Shown in pieces: positions 16,820 through 26,098 of a DNA stretch of 64,000 bases. The stretch spans positions 1-64,000 of the forward strand of contig CAVVDT010000015.1 of assembly GCA_963747005.1 (NCBI GenBank), given 5' to 3'. Position 1 is the stretch's first letter. Every line of letters starts with the position of its first letter. A program made the position numbers and the translations under genes. The notes beneath the pieces are model-generated. The model did no database searches. It was not told the origin of the DNA and worked only from the letters and a program-made list of their open reading frames with translations. The DNA comes from CAVVDT01 sp963747005. Its GTDB lineage: Bacteria; Pseudomonadota; Alphaproteobacteria; Rhizobiales; Aestuariivirgaceae.

Positions 16820-17599
16820 GTGAACGCCAGGATTTCCATCGCCGCCGGAATGGCCATCGTCGTATCGATCTGCGTCTGCGCGCTGCTGGCGCCTTACCTC
16901 GCACCGTACGTGCCGACCCACTCCAGCATTGATTTTCTCAAGGGGCCGAGCGCTGCGCACTGGTTCGGCACCGACGAACTGGGCCGCGATACCCTGAGCC
17001 GGGTCATCTACGGGGCACGCACGTCGCTTGCGGTCGGGGCCGGAGCGGCCCTCGTTTCGGTGCTCATCGGGGCGCCGGTAGGGCTCGCCGCCGGTTATCT
17101 GGGTGGCCTGTTCGATGCCGCCGCGGTGCCGGTCATCGATCTGTTCATCGCCCTGCCCGGCCTCGTCCTTGCCCTGATCATCACGGTGATGGTCGGGCCA
17201 TCGCTTCTCAACCTTGTCCTGGTGCTCGGCTTCGTCATGTGGCCCACGGTGGCGCGACTGGTACGCGGTCAGACGCTGGCGGTCCGCGAAATGGCCTTCA
17301 TCGAGGCGGCCGTGGCAGCCGGTGGGTCCTCCACCTGGATTGTTCGCCGCCACGTATGGCCGAACATAATGCGCATAGTCGCTGCCCAGTTCTCGCTGAC
17401 CGTATCCTTCGCCATCATCACCTCGGCCAGCTTGTCGTTCCTCGGGTTGGGTATCCCGCCGCCCACCCCCGACTGGGGCAGCATGGTGCGCACCGGCTAT
17501 GATTTCATCGGTGTGAACCCGGCCATGAGTTTTGCCCCCGGCGTGGCGATCGCCGTCACCGTTCTCGGTTTCTACCTCATGGGAAACGCCATAAAATGA
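16820..17599 (+). CDS. ABC transporter permease, dipeptide (DppC) type
   Basis: A 259-residue second permease. It has the DppC signature HWFGTDELGRDTLSRVIYGA near residues 42-62 and the EAA loop EAAVAAGGSSTWIVRRHVWP. GTG at 16820 is the likely start, with AGGA seven bases before it and only eight bases after the previous stop; the open frame extends far upstream but through the antisense-free DppB reading region. It lacks the long cytosolic N-terminal extension of some DppC proteins. Its stop overlaps the next start (ATGA). Confidence 0.9.
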   Translation: MNARISIAAGMAIVVSICVCALLAPYLAPYVPTHSSIDFLKGPSAAHWFGTDELGRDTLSRVIYGARTSLAVGAGAALVSVLIGAPVGLAAGYLGGLFDAAAVPVIDLFIALPGLVLALIITVMVGPSLLNLVLVLGFVMWPTVARLVRGQTLAVREMAFIEAAVAAGGSSTWIVRRHVWPNIMRIVAAQFSLTVSFAIITSASLSFLGLGIPPPTPDWGSMVRTGYDFIGVNPAMSFAPGVAIAVTVLGFYLMGNAIK

Positions 17600-18639
17600 G
17601 CGGGCTCGCACCATCTCTCCCGCCGCAGGCCCTGCTTGAGGTCGACAACCTCGAAGTGAGCTTTGTTACCGGCAGCCGCATCGTCCAGGCGGTCAATGGC
17701 GTCAGCTTTTCCATAGCCAGCGGGGAGACACTGGCCATCGTGGGTGAATCCGGGTCCGGCAAGTCGACCACCGGCCTTGCGATGATGGGGCTGATCCAGC
17801 GCAGCGCCACCACCGCCATCTCCGGCGAGGTGCGGCTGCGCCGCAAGGCCGATGGTCAATGCGACGTGCTGAGGTTGAGCGGTCGCGAGCTGCGAAAGGT
17901 GCGCGGCAACGATGTGGCGATGATCTTCCAGGAGCCCATGTCGTCGCTCAATCCGGTCTATTCCATTGGCGCTCAGATCGGCGAGGCGATCCGCCTGCAC
18001 CAGCACGTGGGCCGCGCCGAGGCGCAAGCCAAGGCCCTGGTGCTGCTCAAGGACCTCGGTGTTCCCAACCCGGAGAAGTGCCTGACGAGCTACCCGCATC
18101 AATTGTCCGGCGGCATGCGCCAGCGGGTGATGATCGCCATCGCCCTGTCGTGCGAACCGAGCCTGCTCATAGCCGATGAGCCAACGACGGCGCTCGATGT
18201 GACGGTGCAGGCGCAGATTCTCGACCTTCTGGCGACTATCCAGCGCAAGACCGGCATGGCCATTATCTTCATCACCCACAATCTCGGCGTCGTCTCGCTC
18301 ATCGCCGACCGCACGCTGGTGATGTATGCCGGTGAAGTGGTCGAGCAGGTTCCGACCGGCGAATTGTTCGAGCGCCCGCGCATGCCCTATACCGCCGCCC
18401 TGCTGCGCTCACTGCCGCGCCTCGACAACGAGCGGCTGGCCGGCGAACGGCTCGCCGCCATTCCGGGTTCGGTGCCCGATGCAGGCCACCCGCCGGATGG
18501 CTGCCGCTTTCACCCGCGCTGTGATCACAGCGTGGAAGGCATCTGCAACGGCGAAAGGCCGGGCCTCACCGCATGCGGCACCGATCACCTGGTGCGTTGC
18601 TTCCGCTGGCGTGAAATCGAACCGGGAGCCGCGGCATGA
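17596..18639 (+). CDS. ABC transporter ATPase, dipeptide (DppD) type
   Basis: A 347-residue ATPase. Walker A GESGSGKST is at 50-58, then the signature QLSGGMRQRVMIAIALSCEP and Walker B LLIADEPTTALD. The C-terminal oligopeptide-transporter extension GCRFHPRCDHSVEGIC is present. It overlaps the permease by four bases and the next ATPase gene by four. This subunit looks functional, but its expected heterodimer partner is frameshifted. Confidence 0.92.
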   Translation: MSGLAPSLPPQALLEVDNLEVSFVTGSRIVQAVNGVSFSIASGETLAIVGESGSGKSTTGLAMMGLIQRSATTAISGEVRLRRKADGQCDVLRLSGRELRKVRGNDVAMIFQEPMSSLNPVYSIGAQIGEAIRLHQHVGRAEAQAKALVLLKDLGVPNPEKCLTSYPHQLSGGMRQRVMIAIALSCEPSLLIADEPTTALDVTVQAQILDLLATIQRKTGMAIIFITHNLGVVSLIADRTLVMYAGEVVEQVPTGELFERPRMPYTAALLRSLPRLDNERLAGERLAAIPGSVPDAGHPPDGCRFHPRCDHSVEGICNGERPGLTACGTDHLVRCFRWREIEPGAAA

Positions 18640-19719
18640 CGGACACCGGAGCGCTGCTCGACGTACAGGGTCTGCGCAAGTGGTACGAACTGCGCGCCGG
18701 CATCATTCCGCGCGTAACGGGCCACGTAAAGGCGGTGGACGATGTCTCCTTCCAGTTGCAGGCGCGCGAGGTCCTGGGGATCGCCGGAGAATCCGGCTCG
18801 GGCAAGTCGACCATTGGGCGATGCGTGCTGCGCCTGATCGAGCCGACGGCAGGCGAGATCCGCTTTCATGGTGAAGACATCAGCCGCTACGGACGACATG
18901 ACCTCAAGGCCTTCCGCCGTCACGCCCAGATCGTCTTCCAGGATCCGTTTGCTTCGCTCGATCCCAAGATGACCATCGAGGAGATCGTCGGCGAGCCGCT
19001 GCAAGTGCAAGGCATGGTCTCGACCCGGCGAGGCGCGCCGCGACAGGGTTGCGGGCCTGTTGCAGACAGTGTCTCTTGGCCTGGAATATCTTGACCGCTC
19101 ACCGCACGAGCTGTCGGGCGGCCAGCGCCAGCGGGTGGGCATCGCCAGGGCCCTGTCGGTCGGGCCGGAGTTGCTGGTTGCCGACGAGCCGGTCTCGGCG
19201 CTCGATGTGTCCATCCAGGCCCAGATCGTCAATCTGCTGGAGGACCTCAAGGACCGCTTCGGCCTGGCCATGCTGTTCATCTCGCACGACATTGCCGTCA
19301 TGGCGCATCTCGCCGACCGCATCGCCGTCGTCTATCTCGGCCAGGTCATGGAAATCGCGCCCAAGCGGTCATTGCTCCGGGGCACCCGCCACCCCTATAC
19401 CGAGGCCCTCCTCTCGGCTGTGCCGGCGCCGGGTGTCAGGCAACGCCAGCGCATCGTGCTGGAAGGCGATGTGCCGAACTCGATCGACCCGCCGTCGGGC
19501 TGCGTATTCCGCACCCGATGCCGGTATGCCCGCGCCGAATGTGGCGGACAGCGCCCGCAGCTCAGAATGGTCGCCCCCGATCATTACACCGCCTGCATCC
19601 GCGACGATATCTCGCTGGCGTCTGTCGGCGGGGGCAAGGACGCACCGGCATCCAATGAAAAGTCCAGTCGCGTGCATGGGCAGGGCCAAGGCCATCCCGG
19701 CATCAGGCGAGTGGTTTGA
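18636..19719 (+). pseudogene. ABC transporter ATPase, dipeptide (DppF) type, frameshifted
   Basis: The first frame (18636-19094) has Walker A GESGSGKSTIGR and the Q-loop IVFQDPFASLDPKMT, then drifts after QVQGMVSTRR into a short wrong tail. The second frame resumes with ARRDRVAGLLQTVSLGLEYL, the signature ELSGGQRQRVGIARAL, Walker B LLVADEPVSALD and the C-terminal extension, ending at 19719. One extra base at about 19030-19033 (CGAGGCG where CGGGCG would read through) accounts for the break. No slippery heptamer is seen, so programmed frameshifting is unlikely. Either the gene is dead or the base call is wrong. A restart at 19060 would lack the Walker A and could not hydrolyse ATP. Confidence 0.82.
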
Positions 19720-19748
19720 AGTGCAAGTCACCAGAAAGGGAGGAGAGA

Positions 19749-21296
19749 ATGCGAATATCCAGGTTCAAAGGCATGGCCACCGCGCTAGTGGTGCTCATGA
19801 CGGCGGTTCTGTGCGCCGCAACGCCGCCGGCAAATGCCGCGGATACACCCCACAAGGGTGGAACGCTGACTATCGGCTTTCCGTCCAACTCCAAGACCTT
19901 CGATCCGACGTATTCGGTGCAGTTCACCGAACGCCAGGTCCTTTACCTCGTCTACAACACGTTGGTGCGTTACGGTCCGGACTTCTCAATCCAGCCCGAA
20001 CTCGCCAAGAGCTGGTCGATCGAAGGTGACGGCAAGCGCATCGTCTTCAAACTGCAGCAGGGCGTCAAGTTTCAGGACGGTACGCCGTTCAACGCCGCGG
20101 CCGTCAAATGGAACATCGATCACCGGCTGGACCCCGCTGTCGGCTCGCCGCAGCGCAAGCAGCTCGACCCGATCATCGACAATGTCGAGGTCGTGGACGA
20201 CTCCACCGTTGTCTTCAATCTGAAGGAACGTTCGCCCGGCTTGCTGAGCCTTCTGGGCGAGCGCCCCGGCTTCATGATCTCGCCGGCGGCGGCCGAGAAA
20301 TACGGCAAGGATCTGGGTTCGCATCCTGTCGGCACCGGCGCCTTCACCTTCGTTGAATGGGTGAAAGGCAATCATATCACCCTCAAGGCCAATCCCGACT
20401 ACTGGGAGAAGGGCAAGCCCTATCTGGACGGCATCGTGTTCCGTGACATCGCCAACTCGGTGGTCGGCGTGCAGCGGCTGCTGACCGGCGAGGTTGATTT
20501 TGTCGGCGAAATCTCCCCGCAGGAGATCAAGCAGGTCGAGGGCAAGCCCGGACTGAACCTTTATCCGATCACCGTGGGGCGCTGGTACTCGCTGCAATGG
20601 CATACCTACGAGCCGCCTTTCAACAACCCCAAGCTTCGCGCGGCCTTCGCCTATGCCATCGACAAGAAACGCCTCAACGAGATCGTCATGGACGGCAAGG
20701 GCCAGCTCTCGAACACGCCCACGCCGGCCGGTCTGTGGTGGCACGATCCCAGCATCAAGGGGTATGACTATGACCCCAAGAAAGCCAAGGAAATGCTGAC
20801 CGAGGCGGGCTATCCGAAGGGCTTCAAGTATACCCTGTCGACACCGCAGGTCGGCGTCTTCCAGCAGATCAACCAATTGGTCCAGGAACAGCTTGCCGCC
20901 GTTGGAATCGACGTGACACTGGAGCCGGTGGCGCGCAGCGAGTGGTATTCGCGTGTCGTCAAACGGGTGACGAATTTCACGCCGACCCGGTGGACCCAGC
21001 GCCCCGACCCTGACGGGCTTCTCTATATCTTGTTCGACAAGAACGGCTATGCGAACACGACAGGCTACGACAATCCGAAGGTCAACGAGCTGCTGGAAAA
21101 GGCACGCGAGACCTACGACCAGGCGGAACGCAAGACGCTCTACAACCAGGTACAGTCGATCCTCGCCAAGGACATCCCCATGATGCCCTTGTTCTTCTCG
21201 GTCGAATATGCCGCGCTCAGGGATAATGTGAAGGGCTTCCAGTGGATCCCTGACCAGATCCCGCGCTTCCGAGATTTGTGGAAGGCAGCGAAGTAG
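19749..21296 (+). CDS. Periplasmic substrate-binding protein, SBP_bac_5 (DppA/OppA) family
   Basis: A 515-residue binding protein. A Sec signal (hydrophobic FKGMATALVVLMTAVLCAAT, cleavage near ANAAD) precedes the family opening GGTLTIGFPSNSKTFDP. The motif GAFTFVEWVKGNHITLKANP is also typical of family 5. The start at 19749 has GGGAGGAGAG just upstream; an in-frame start 11 codons earlier is less likely. It is the last gene of the operon, followed by a strong terminator. The ligand is unknown; besides peptides, this family binds opines, glutathione, nickel chelates and amines. Confidence 0.93.
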   Translation: MRISRFKGMATALVVLMTAVLCAATPPANAADTPHKGGTLTIGFPSNSKTFDPTYSVQFTERQVLYLVYNTLVRYGPDFSIQPELAKSWSIEGDGKRIVFKLQQGVKFQDGTPFNAAAVKWNIDHRLDPAVGSPQRKQLDPIIDNVEVVDDSTVVFNLKERSPGLLSLLGERPGFMISPAAAEKYGKDLGSHPVGTGAFTFVEWVKGNHITLKANPDYWEKGKPYLDGIVFRDIANSVVGVQRLLTGEVDFVGEISPQEIKQVEGKPGLNLYPITVGRWYSLQWHTYEPPFNNPKLRAAFAYAIDKKRLNEIVMDGKGQLSNTPTPAGLWWHDPSIKGYDYDPKKAKEMLTEAGYPKGFKYTLSTPQVGVFQQINQLVQEQLAAVGIDVTLEPVARSEWYSRVVKRVTNFTPTRWTQRPDPDGLLYILFDKNGYANTTGYDNPKVNELLEKARETYDQAERKTLYNQVQSILAKDIPMMPLFFSVEYAALRDNVKGFQWIPDQIPRFRDLWKAAK

Positions 21297-21318
21297 GGTG
21301 CATTCCTGACAATATCTG

Positions 21319-21344
21319 CAGGGCCCCGCTAACGTGGGGCCCTG
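21319..21344 (+). terminator. Rho-independent-like terminator after the dipeptide-type operon
   Basis: CAGGGCCCC and GGGGCCCTG form a perfect 9-bp stem with an 8-base loop, 22 bases after the binding-protein stop, followed by TT. The T-run is short. IS21 sequence starts directly after it. Confidence 0.7.
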
Positions 21345-21348
21345 TTCG

Positions 21349-21624
21349 CGTGCCAGACGGCTGGGCAAACAAGGCAAGCGCGAGTTTGTGCAGGTTTTGC
21401 GGCTGATGGAGGCATTCCGCGCCGATGAAGTCGCTGCCGCGGTGCGCGACGCCATCGCGCGCGGAGCCATCGGCTTCGATGCCGTCAAGCACTTGGTGCT
21501 GTGCCGTATCGAACGGCGACCGCCACGCCTCGACATGACGGTCTATCCGTATCTGCCGAAGGCGACTGTGGCGACAACTTCGGCCCGCTCGTACATGGCT
21601 CTGCTCGCACAAGCCCCGGCATGA
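21349..21624 (+). mobile_element. IS21-family IstA transposase, C-terminal fragment
   Basis: The plus frame from about 21349 reads GKQGKREFVQVLRLMEAF, AIGFDAVKHLVLCRIERRPP and YLPKATVATTSARSYMALL. This is the C-terminal end of IstA transposases and reaches their natural stop. The upstream 400 or so residues, including the catalytic core, are absent. The fragment begins immediately after the terminator of the transporter operon. Confidence 0.8.
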
Positions 21625-21656
21625 CCGATACCCCCCAGCTTCTGCTCGCCCATCAC
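21621..21656 (+). mobile_element. IS21-family IstB, first dozen codons only
   Basis: An ATG overlapping the IstA stop (ATGA, the usual istA-istB coupling) starts MTDTPQLLLAHH, the N-terminus of IstB ATPases. After 12 codons the sequence changes abruptly into the IS701 remnant. This places a joint at about 21652-21657. Confidence 0.65.
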
Positions 21657-22575
21657 CGGGCATACACTGCATGCGATCATCGAGCATCCGGTGCTTATGG
21701 CCATCCGCAACACGGACACGGCAGGCCGAGAAGAAACAGGACAGCCGACCTTTGGTGCCCCGCCGCCAACTGACCTTTCGCCATTTCTCATCGGCCAACA
21801 TCGCCTCGGCGGAGACCGGGGAACGGTCGGGAATGTGATATTTGCGGCGCCTTCCGGTTTTCGCGACGGGGAAGGTCAGTGCGACGTCGGCCGGATAGAC
21901 GTTCTGGCGTCGCGACAGACCCACCGCCCACAGCAGATCGCGCTCGCTCAAAGCCTGACGGAAAGGCCCGCTTGATCCGTATCCTGAATTGGCCAGGACG
22001 CAGCCGAAGCGCGCGCCGCAGGCAATGATACGGTCGATCTCTTCAATGGCGATCTCCGGTTTGGTGAGGGCGACCTGTCGATCCTTGGGGACACGAGCCC
22101 GTGCCATGCGCTTGCGATCGTCGGTCCAAATTTCGGGCAGGAATAGCCGCAGACCTACCATCACCGGCACCTCGCGCGACGCCAGCGTCACCGAGACCAG
22201 CGACTGACAATTGGCTGTCTTCCCAAGCGAGGAGGCGTATTGTGGCGCAACGCCAACCGAGTGACACCCCTTCTTTGGCAGCGCGGTATCGTCGACAATC
22301 AGCCAGGTATCCTCGCCCCCGACCAATTTGTCCGCTTCGGCCACCAGCATTGCTTCGAGCGGCTCGGCGTCCCAAACTCCGCTATTGATGAAATGATGAA
22401 GCTGGTCGTAGTTCACAATCGCGTCACGTGCCGCCATGGGCTGCACACTCTTGCGGTCCCCTGGACCGATCAGGCCAGCGATATAGGCCGGACACATCCG
22501 CCGCCGCGCCTTGTGCCCCAAAGCCGAGATAAAAGGCTCAAGCCAGTGCTCAAGTTCAGCATTCCAACTCAGCAT
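21652..22575 (-). mobile_element. IS701-family transposase, 3'-truncated
   Basis: On the minus strand from the ATG at 22575 (CAGGAG seven bases upstream) the protein follows IS701 transposases for about 308 residues: NYDQLHHFINSGVWD, WLIVDDTALPKKGCHSVGVA, KTKPEIA-like LTKPEIAIEEIDRI, and WRRGTKGRLS. The first DDE aspartate is in IVDDT. The second catalytic region, usually VLxDAGYG, reads VLANSGYG with Asn in place of Asp. The C-terminal third with the catalytic Glu is lost at the joint with IS21. It is doubly inactive. Confidence 0.8.
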
Positions 22576-22649
22576 AGCGCGCTCCTGTGGGCATCGGAAC
22601 ACGCAGCTTCACGCCAACTTGGATAATGAATCCTTAATCTGCCAAAGTA

Positions 22650-23035
22650 GTGCTAGAGGTGCATACGACGAACCAGACAATCCGTCGCGAAATTGCAGGA
22701 AATGACTTGGAAAAGCAGCGTCTCGAGAACTCTAGGCAGCCAGTGCTCGACGCGATCGGCAAGGGACAGGCGCACCTCGATCAGCTGATTGCGGCAAAGA
22801 TGCGAGCAGACGACTTGATCCAGAATGCGCGCGAGCTCTCAAAGCGCGCCACTGAGGCGCGTACGACTATTGTAAGGAAGGTGTTCAATGGCTCATTGAA
22901 CCGTGTTTGGCGTGATCTGTTCGTTCGCCTCGCCCCTGAGGAACCATTCGTGCCCGCATTCGCCGTTCCCGAGGGGAATGGTGGGCCGGTGGAGGCCGTT
23001 CTCGAAACCTGGTATCGATCTGGTGGCATATCCTG
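22650..23035 (+). pseudogene. Fragment of an SMC/RecN-like coiled-coil ATPase
   Basis: The plus frame encodes a charged coiled-coil stretch (LEKQRLENSRQPVLDAIGKG, AHLDQLIAAKMRADDLIQNA) followed by FNGSLNRVWRDLFVRLAPEE and GGPVEAVLETWYRSGG. I recall similar text near the C-terminal head domain of large SMC-like AAA ATPases in rhizobia. The ABC signature and Walker B that should follow are missing and the frame dissolves after about 23035. There is no proper start. The family call is tentative; the broken state is clear. Confidence 0.4.
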
Positions 23036-23474
23036 CACTGCCGGTTTGAAATCGTTGTGCGCCGGTGCATGTTCGACGGCCTGGTCAGTGGTGTTCAAAC
23101 CGGGCAAGGCTTTGCGGTTGTAGACCTTTATGACAATCACGCCACCGGTTTGTGCACATCGATCCTTGTGTCCATGCCGTAGTGATGGTCGACCAGGCCG
23201 GGCGGCACATGTTGTCGAAGTTGCGGATGAATTGTGTGGCCGATGACATTCGTCGCCGCCGGCCGGCAGCAGTTGCGGCAACCTCGGATGAACACGGAAA
23301 TGCGGTAGCCAATCCGCCATAAAAGAACTGGACTTCCCCGCAGAAGCAAGCATGCATTGGTCGCGACACGCGGAGGAGACTTGACCTCCATCCCCGTCCG
23401 GCCTTCACCGCCGGACTTGCGGCAGTAGCGGCGCCGGAATGACCCGGTGCCGATGCAGCCCCAGGGAGGCAAGT
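23036..23474. other. Unassigned stretch between SMC-like fragment and recombinase module
   Basis: No gene is seen. Frames on both strands are short or contain no recognisable motif. It probably holds the promoter of the DUF3489-DUF2924-recombinase module and further degraded mobile DNA. Confidence 0.45.
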
Positions 23475-23762
23475 ATGCAGACCCCCACGACCACTATCGA
23501 AGCAACCGCCACTCCCGGCGGGAAGACAGCCACGAAGGCAATAAAGGCAAAGCCGACCAAAGGGGACAAAGTCGTCGCCCTGCTGCGCCGGTCAAAGGGC
23601 GCGACCATCGCCGAACTCTCCAAGGCGACAGGCTGGCAGAACCACAGCGTTCGCGGCTTCCTGTCGGGTACCGTCAAGAAGCGCATGGGTCTCGAACTTC
23701 TGAGCGAGAAGGACGACAAGGGTCTCCGGCGGTACCGGATCACCAATGCCGAAGAGATCTGA
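23475..23762 (+). CDS. DUF3489 domain protein of recombinase module
   Basis: A 95-residue protein with a low-complexity Thr/Lys-rich N-terminus (about 1-38) and a C-terminal winged-helix-like DUF3489 domain: KGDKVVALLRRSKGATIAEL, ATGWQNHSVRGFLSGTVKK, LRRYRI. GGGAGG precedes the ATG at 23475. It is the first gene of a three-gene set with DUF2924 and a large serine recombinase, an order I recall from many alphaproteobacterial mobile elements. A DNA-binding role in element regulation is plausible but not shown. Confidence 0.8.
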   Translation: MQTPTTTIEATATPGGKTATKAIKAKPTKGDKVVALLRRSKGATIAELSKATGWQNHSVRGFLSGTVKKRMGLELLSEKDDKGLRRYRITNAEEI

Positions 23763-23764
23763 TC

Positions 23765-24193
23765 ATGGGCAGCAACCAGTCTGCCTCGGCACTCGAAGAG
23801 GAGATCGGCCGTCTGGCCGATCTTCCTCGCGGGGAACTCGTGGAGCGATGGATCACGGCCCATGGCCATCCGCCACCGAGAGGCGTCAAGCGTGGCCTGC
23901 TTGAGCGGGATTTCGCCTATCAGCTGCAAGCCAGGACATATGGGGGACTGAAGGCCAGAACAGCAAAGTCTCTGCTGGCGATCGCTCGCGGTGAAAAAAT
24001 GGAGTGTGCATCATCGGCAAGGGACTTGAAGCCCGGCATACGCCTTGTTCGCGAATGGGGAGGTGTCACACATCAGGTCGACGTCATCGACACGGGATTC
24101 GACTGGAACGGACAGCGCTTTGCTTCGCTTTCGGCGGTGGCACGCGCAATCACCGGTGCGCGCTGGTCCGGACCGAGGTTCTTCGGATTATGA
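23765..24193 (+). CDS. DUF2924 domain protein of recombinase module
   Basis: A 142-residue protein matching DUF2924: LEEEIGRLADLPRGELVERW at about 10-29, PPRGVKRGLLERDFAYQLQA, and the C-terminal half GIRLVREWGGVTHQVDV with DWNGQRFASLSAVARAITGA and RWSGPRFFGL. It starts two bases after the DUF3489 stop and its stop overlaps the recombinase ATG (ATGA). The family is nearly always found directly before a serine recombinase, so it may be an accessory or directionality factor. No biochemical function is known to me. Confidence 0.85.
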   Translation: MGSNQSASALEEEIGRLADLPRGELVERWITAHGHPPPRGVKRGLLERDFAYQLQARTYGGLKARTAKSLLAIARGEKMECASSARDLKPGIRLVREWGGVTHQVDVIDTGFDWNGQRFASLSAVARAITGARWSGPRFFGL

Positions 24194-25896
24194 GCGAGAA
24201 AAGGACATATCGCTGCGGCATCTACACGCGCAAATCGACCGAGGATGGTCTGGAGCAGGACTTCAATTCGCTGGATGCACAAAGAGAGGCCTGTGAGGCC
24301 TACATTACCTCGCAGGCGGGCCTTGGTTGGAAGCTGGTGCCCACCAGATATGATGATGGCGGCATTTCCGGCGGCACGATGGATCGTCCGGCATTGCAGC
24401 AACTGTTGAGCGACATCAAGGCCGATCGCGTCGATGTCGTCGTCGTTTACAAGATCGACCGGCTTACCCGATCATTGATGGATTTTTCCAAGATTGTCGA
24501 CGTGTTCGACGCACAGGACGTCTCCTTCGTCTCCATAACGCAGCAGTTCAACACGACCACATCCATGGGCAGGCTGACCCTCAATGTGCTTTTGTCCTTT
24601 GCACAGTTCGAGCGGGAGGTGACTGCCGAGCGCATCCGGGACAAGATTGCGGCGTCCAAGAAGAAAGGCATGTGGATGGGTGGCCCGCCGCCGCTCGGCT
24701 ACGATGTCCGGGACAAGCAGCTCATCATCAATGAGGCAGAGGCCGGAACGGTCCGTCGATTGTTCCATCTGTATCTGGAAACGGGAAGCGTTCGACGGCT
24801 GAAAGAGCGCGCCGACAGCCTCGAAATCACGACCAAGCATCGTAGCTTGAAGGATGGGCGAACGTGCGGTGGCAAGCCGTTCTCCCGTGGCAATCTCTAT
24901 TTGTTTCTCTCCAACCCGGTCTACATCGGCAAGGTTGTCCATCACGGCAACAGCTATCCCGGGCGCCACGACGCGATCGTTGATCTGGACCTGTGGACTG
25001 CGGTGCAGGATCGCATGGTGTCGAACACCCGCGAAAGACGGTCAGCGACCAACGTCAAGTCGGCAAGCATCCTGACCGGGTTGATCTTTGACGAGACCGG
25101 GGACAGGCTTTCGCCCTCTCACGCCATCAAGAACGGCGTTCGGTATCGCTATTACATCTCCCGACGCCTGATGCATGCAGAGCGCAGACCAAATGATGGA
25201 TGGCGGCTGCCAGCAATGGAGATCGAACGCCCGGTAGTGAATGTCCTCTGCGATCACCTCGCAGATCAGCGCAGGCTGATGGATCTGATCGATCTGGAGG
25301 GATGCTCGGCTCACACCCATCAAGCCTCATGCCTTGCGGCCGATCGCCTGTCACGAAAACTTCGCAAATCCGTACCCACCGAACAGCAACGTATCCTTGC
25401 ATCCTTCGTGCACCGCATTGAGATCCATCCCGGGCGACTGATCCTCGAACTCGATGGATCAAAACTTCGCTCCCTGCTGGCAGACAGTGAGGCTCCCGAT
25501 CAGGGTGATGGAAGTGAGAAACACATCAGGAAGATTGAACTTGAGCATCAACTCAAAAAGCGCGGCGTGGAGGCGAAGCTTGTTCTGTCCGGCGTTGTTA
25601 TGGACCGTCCAAACCGTGATCGTCACCTGATCAGGGTCGTGGCCAAGGCACATTCTTGGCTCGCCGAACTCACATGCGGAAACGCCCTTTCCATCGATGA
25701 ACTGGCCAAGCAGCAGAATGAAGACAGCGGCGAGGTCAGCAGATTCCTACCCCTCGCCTACCTGGCTCCCGACATCATCGAGAAAATCCTCGAAGGCAAG
25801 CAGCCGGTCGATCTGACCGTCGAACGTCTGCGCCGCATGCCTATGCTGCCTCATACCTGGAACGAGCAGCGCGAACGCCTTGGGTTCGCAGGCTGA
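24190..25896 (+). CDS. Large serine recombinase
   Basis: A 568-residue site-specific recombinase. The resolvase catalytic domain is at about 1-150, with the nucleophile Ser16 in IYTRKSTEDGLEQDFNSLDA and Arg residues in YKIDRLTRSLMDF and REVTAERIRDK. The recombinase domain covers about 165-290 (LGYDVRDKQL, FLSNPVYIGKVVHHG). The zinc-ribbon position reads LTGLIFDETGDRLSPSHAIK without cysteines, as in the phage-independent transposon subgroup. The C-terminus carries a helical HTH-like part (SIDELAKQQNEDSGEVSRFL). It appears intact and ends 203 bases before the tRNA gene, so it may have inserted the island. Confidence 0.92.
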   Translation: MSEKRTYRCGIYTRKSTEDGLEQDFNSLDAQREACEAYITSQAGLGWKLVPTRYDDGGISGGTMDRPALQQLLSDIKADRVDVVVVYKIDRLTRSLMDFSKIVDVFDAQDVSFVSITQQFNTTTSMGRLTLNVLLSFAQFEREVTAERIRDKIAASKKKGMWMGGPPPLGYDVRDKQLIINEAEAGTVRRLFHLYLETGSVRRLKERADSLEITTKHRSLKDGRTCGGKPFSRGNLYLFLSNPVYIGKVVHHGNSYPGRHDAIVDLDLWTAVQDRMVSNTRERRSATNVKSASILTGLIFDETGDRLSPSHAIKNGVRYRYYISRRLMHAERRPNDGWRLPAMEIERPVVNVLCDHLADQRRLMDLIDLEGCSAHTHQASCLAADRLSRKLRKSVPTEQQRILASFVHRIEIHPGRLILELDGSKLRSLLADSEAPDQGDGSEKHIRKIELEHQLKKRGVEAKLVLSGVVMDRPNRDRHLIRVVAKAHSWLAELTCGNALSIDELAKQQNEDSGEVSRFLPLAYLAPDIIEKILEGKQPVDLTVERLRRMPMLPHTWNEQRERLGFAG

Positions 25897-26098
25897 TTGG
25901 TCCAATTCGCAACCATCGACTGCACCAAACGTCTGGTGGCCAAAACGGACCCGCAGAGACGCGGCGCGAATTTGGCAGGGAATAGCTGGAGTTTACGGTC
26001 TCTCCTCCAGGAGATGGCGCCCGATCCCCAGCTAACGTCCCGAAATGTGGGGCAAATTTCCCGGCACCACGGCTAATGTCCGAAATCCCCAGACTTGG

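Noticed and set aside
19020..19060. Programmed ribosomal frameshift in the DppF-type ATPase
   Set aside because: No slippery heptamer, no downstream pseudoknot and no family precedent; a one-base indel explains it more simply.
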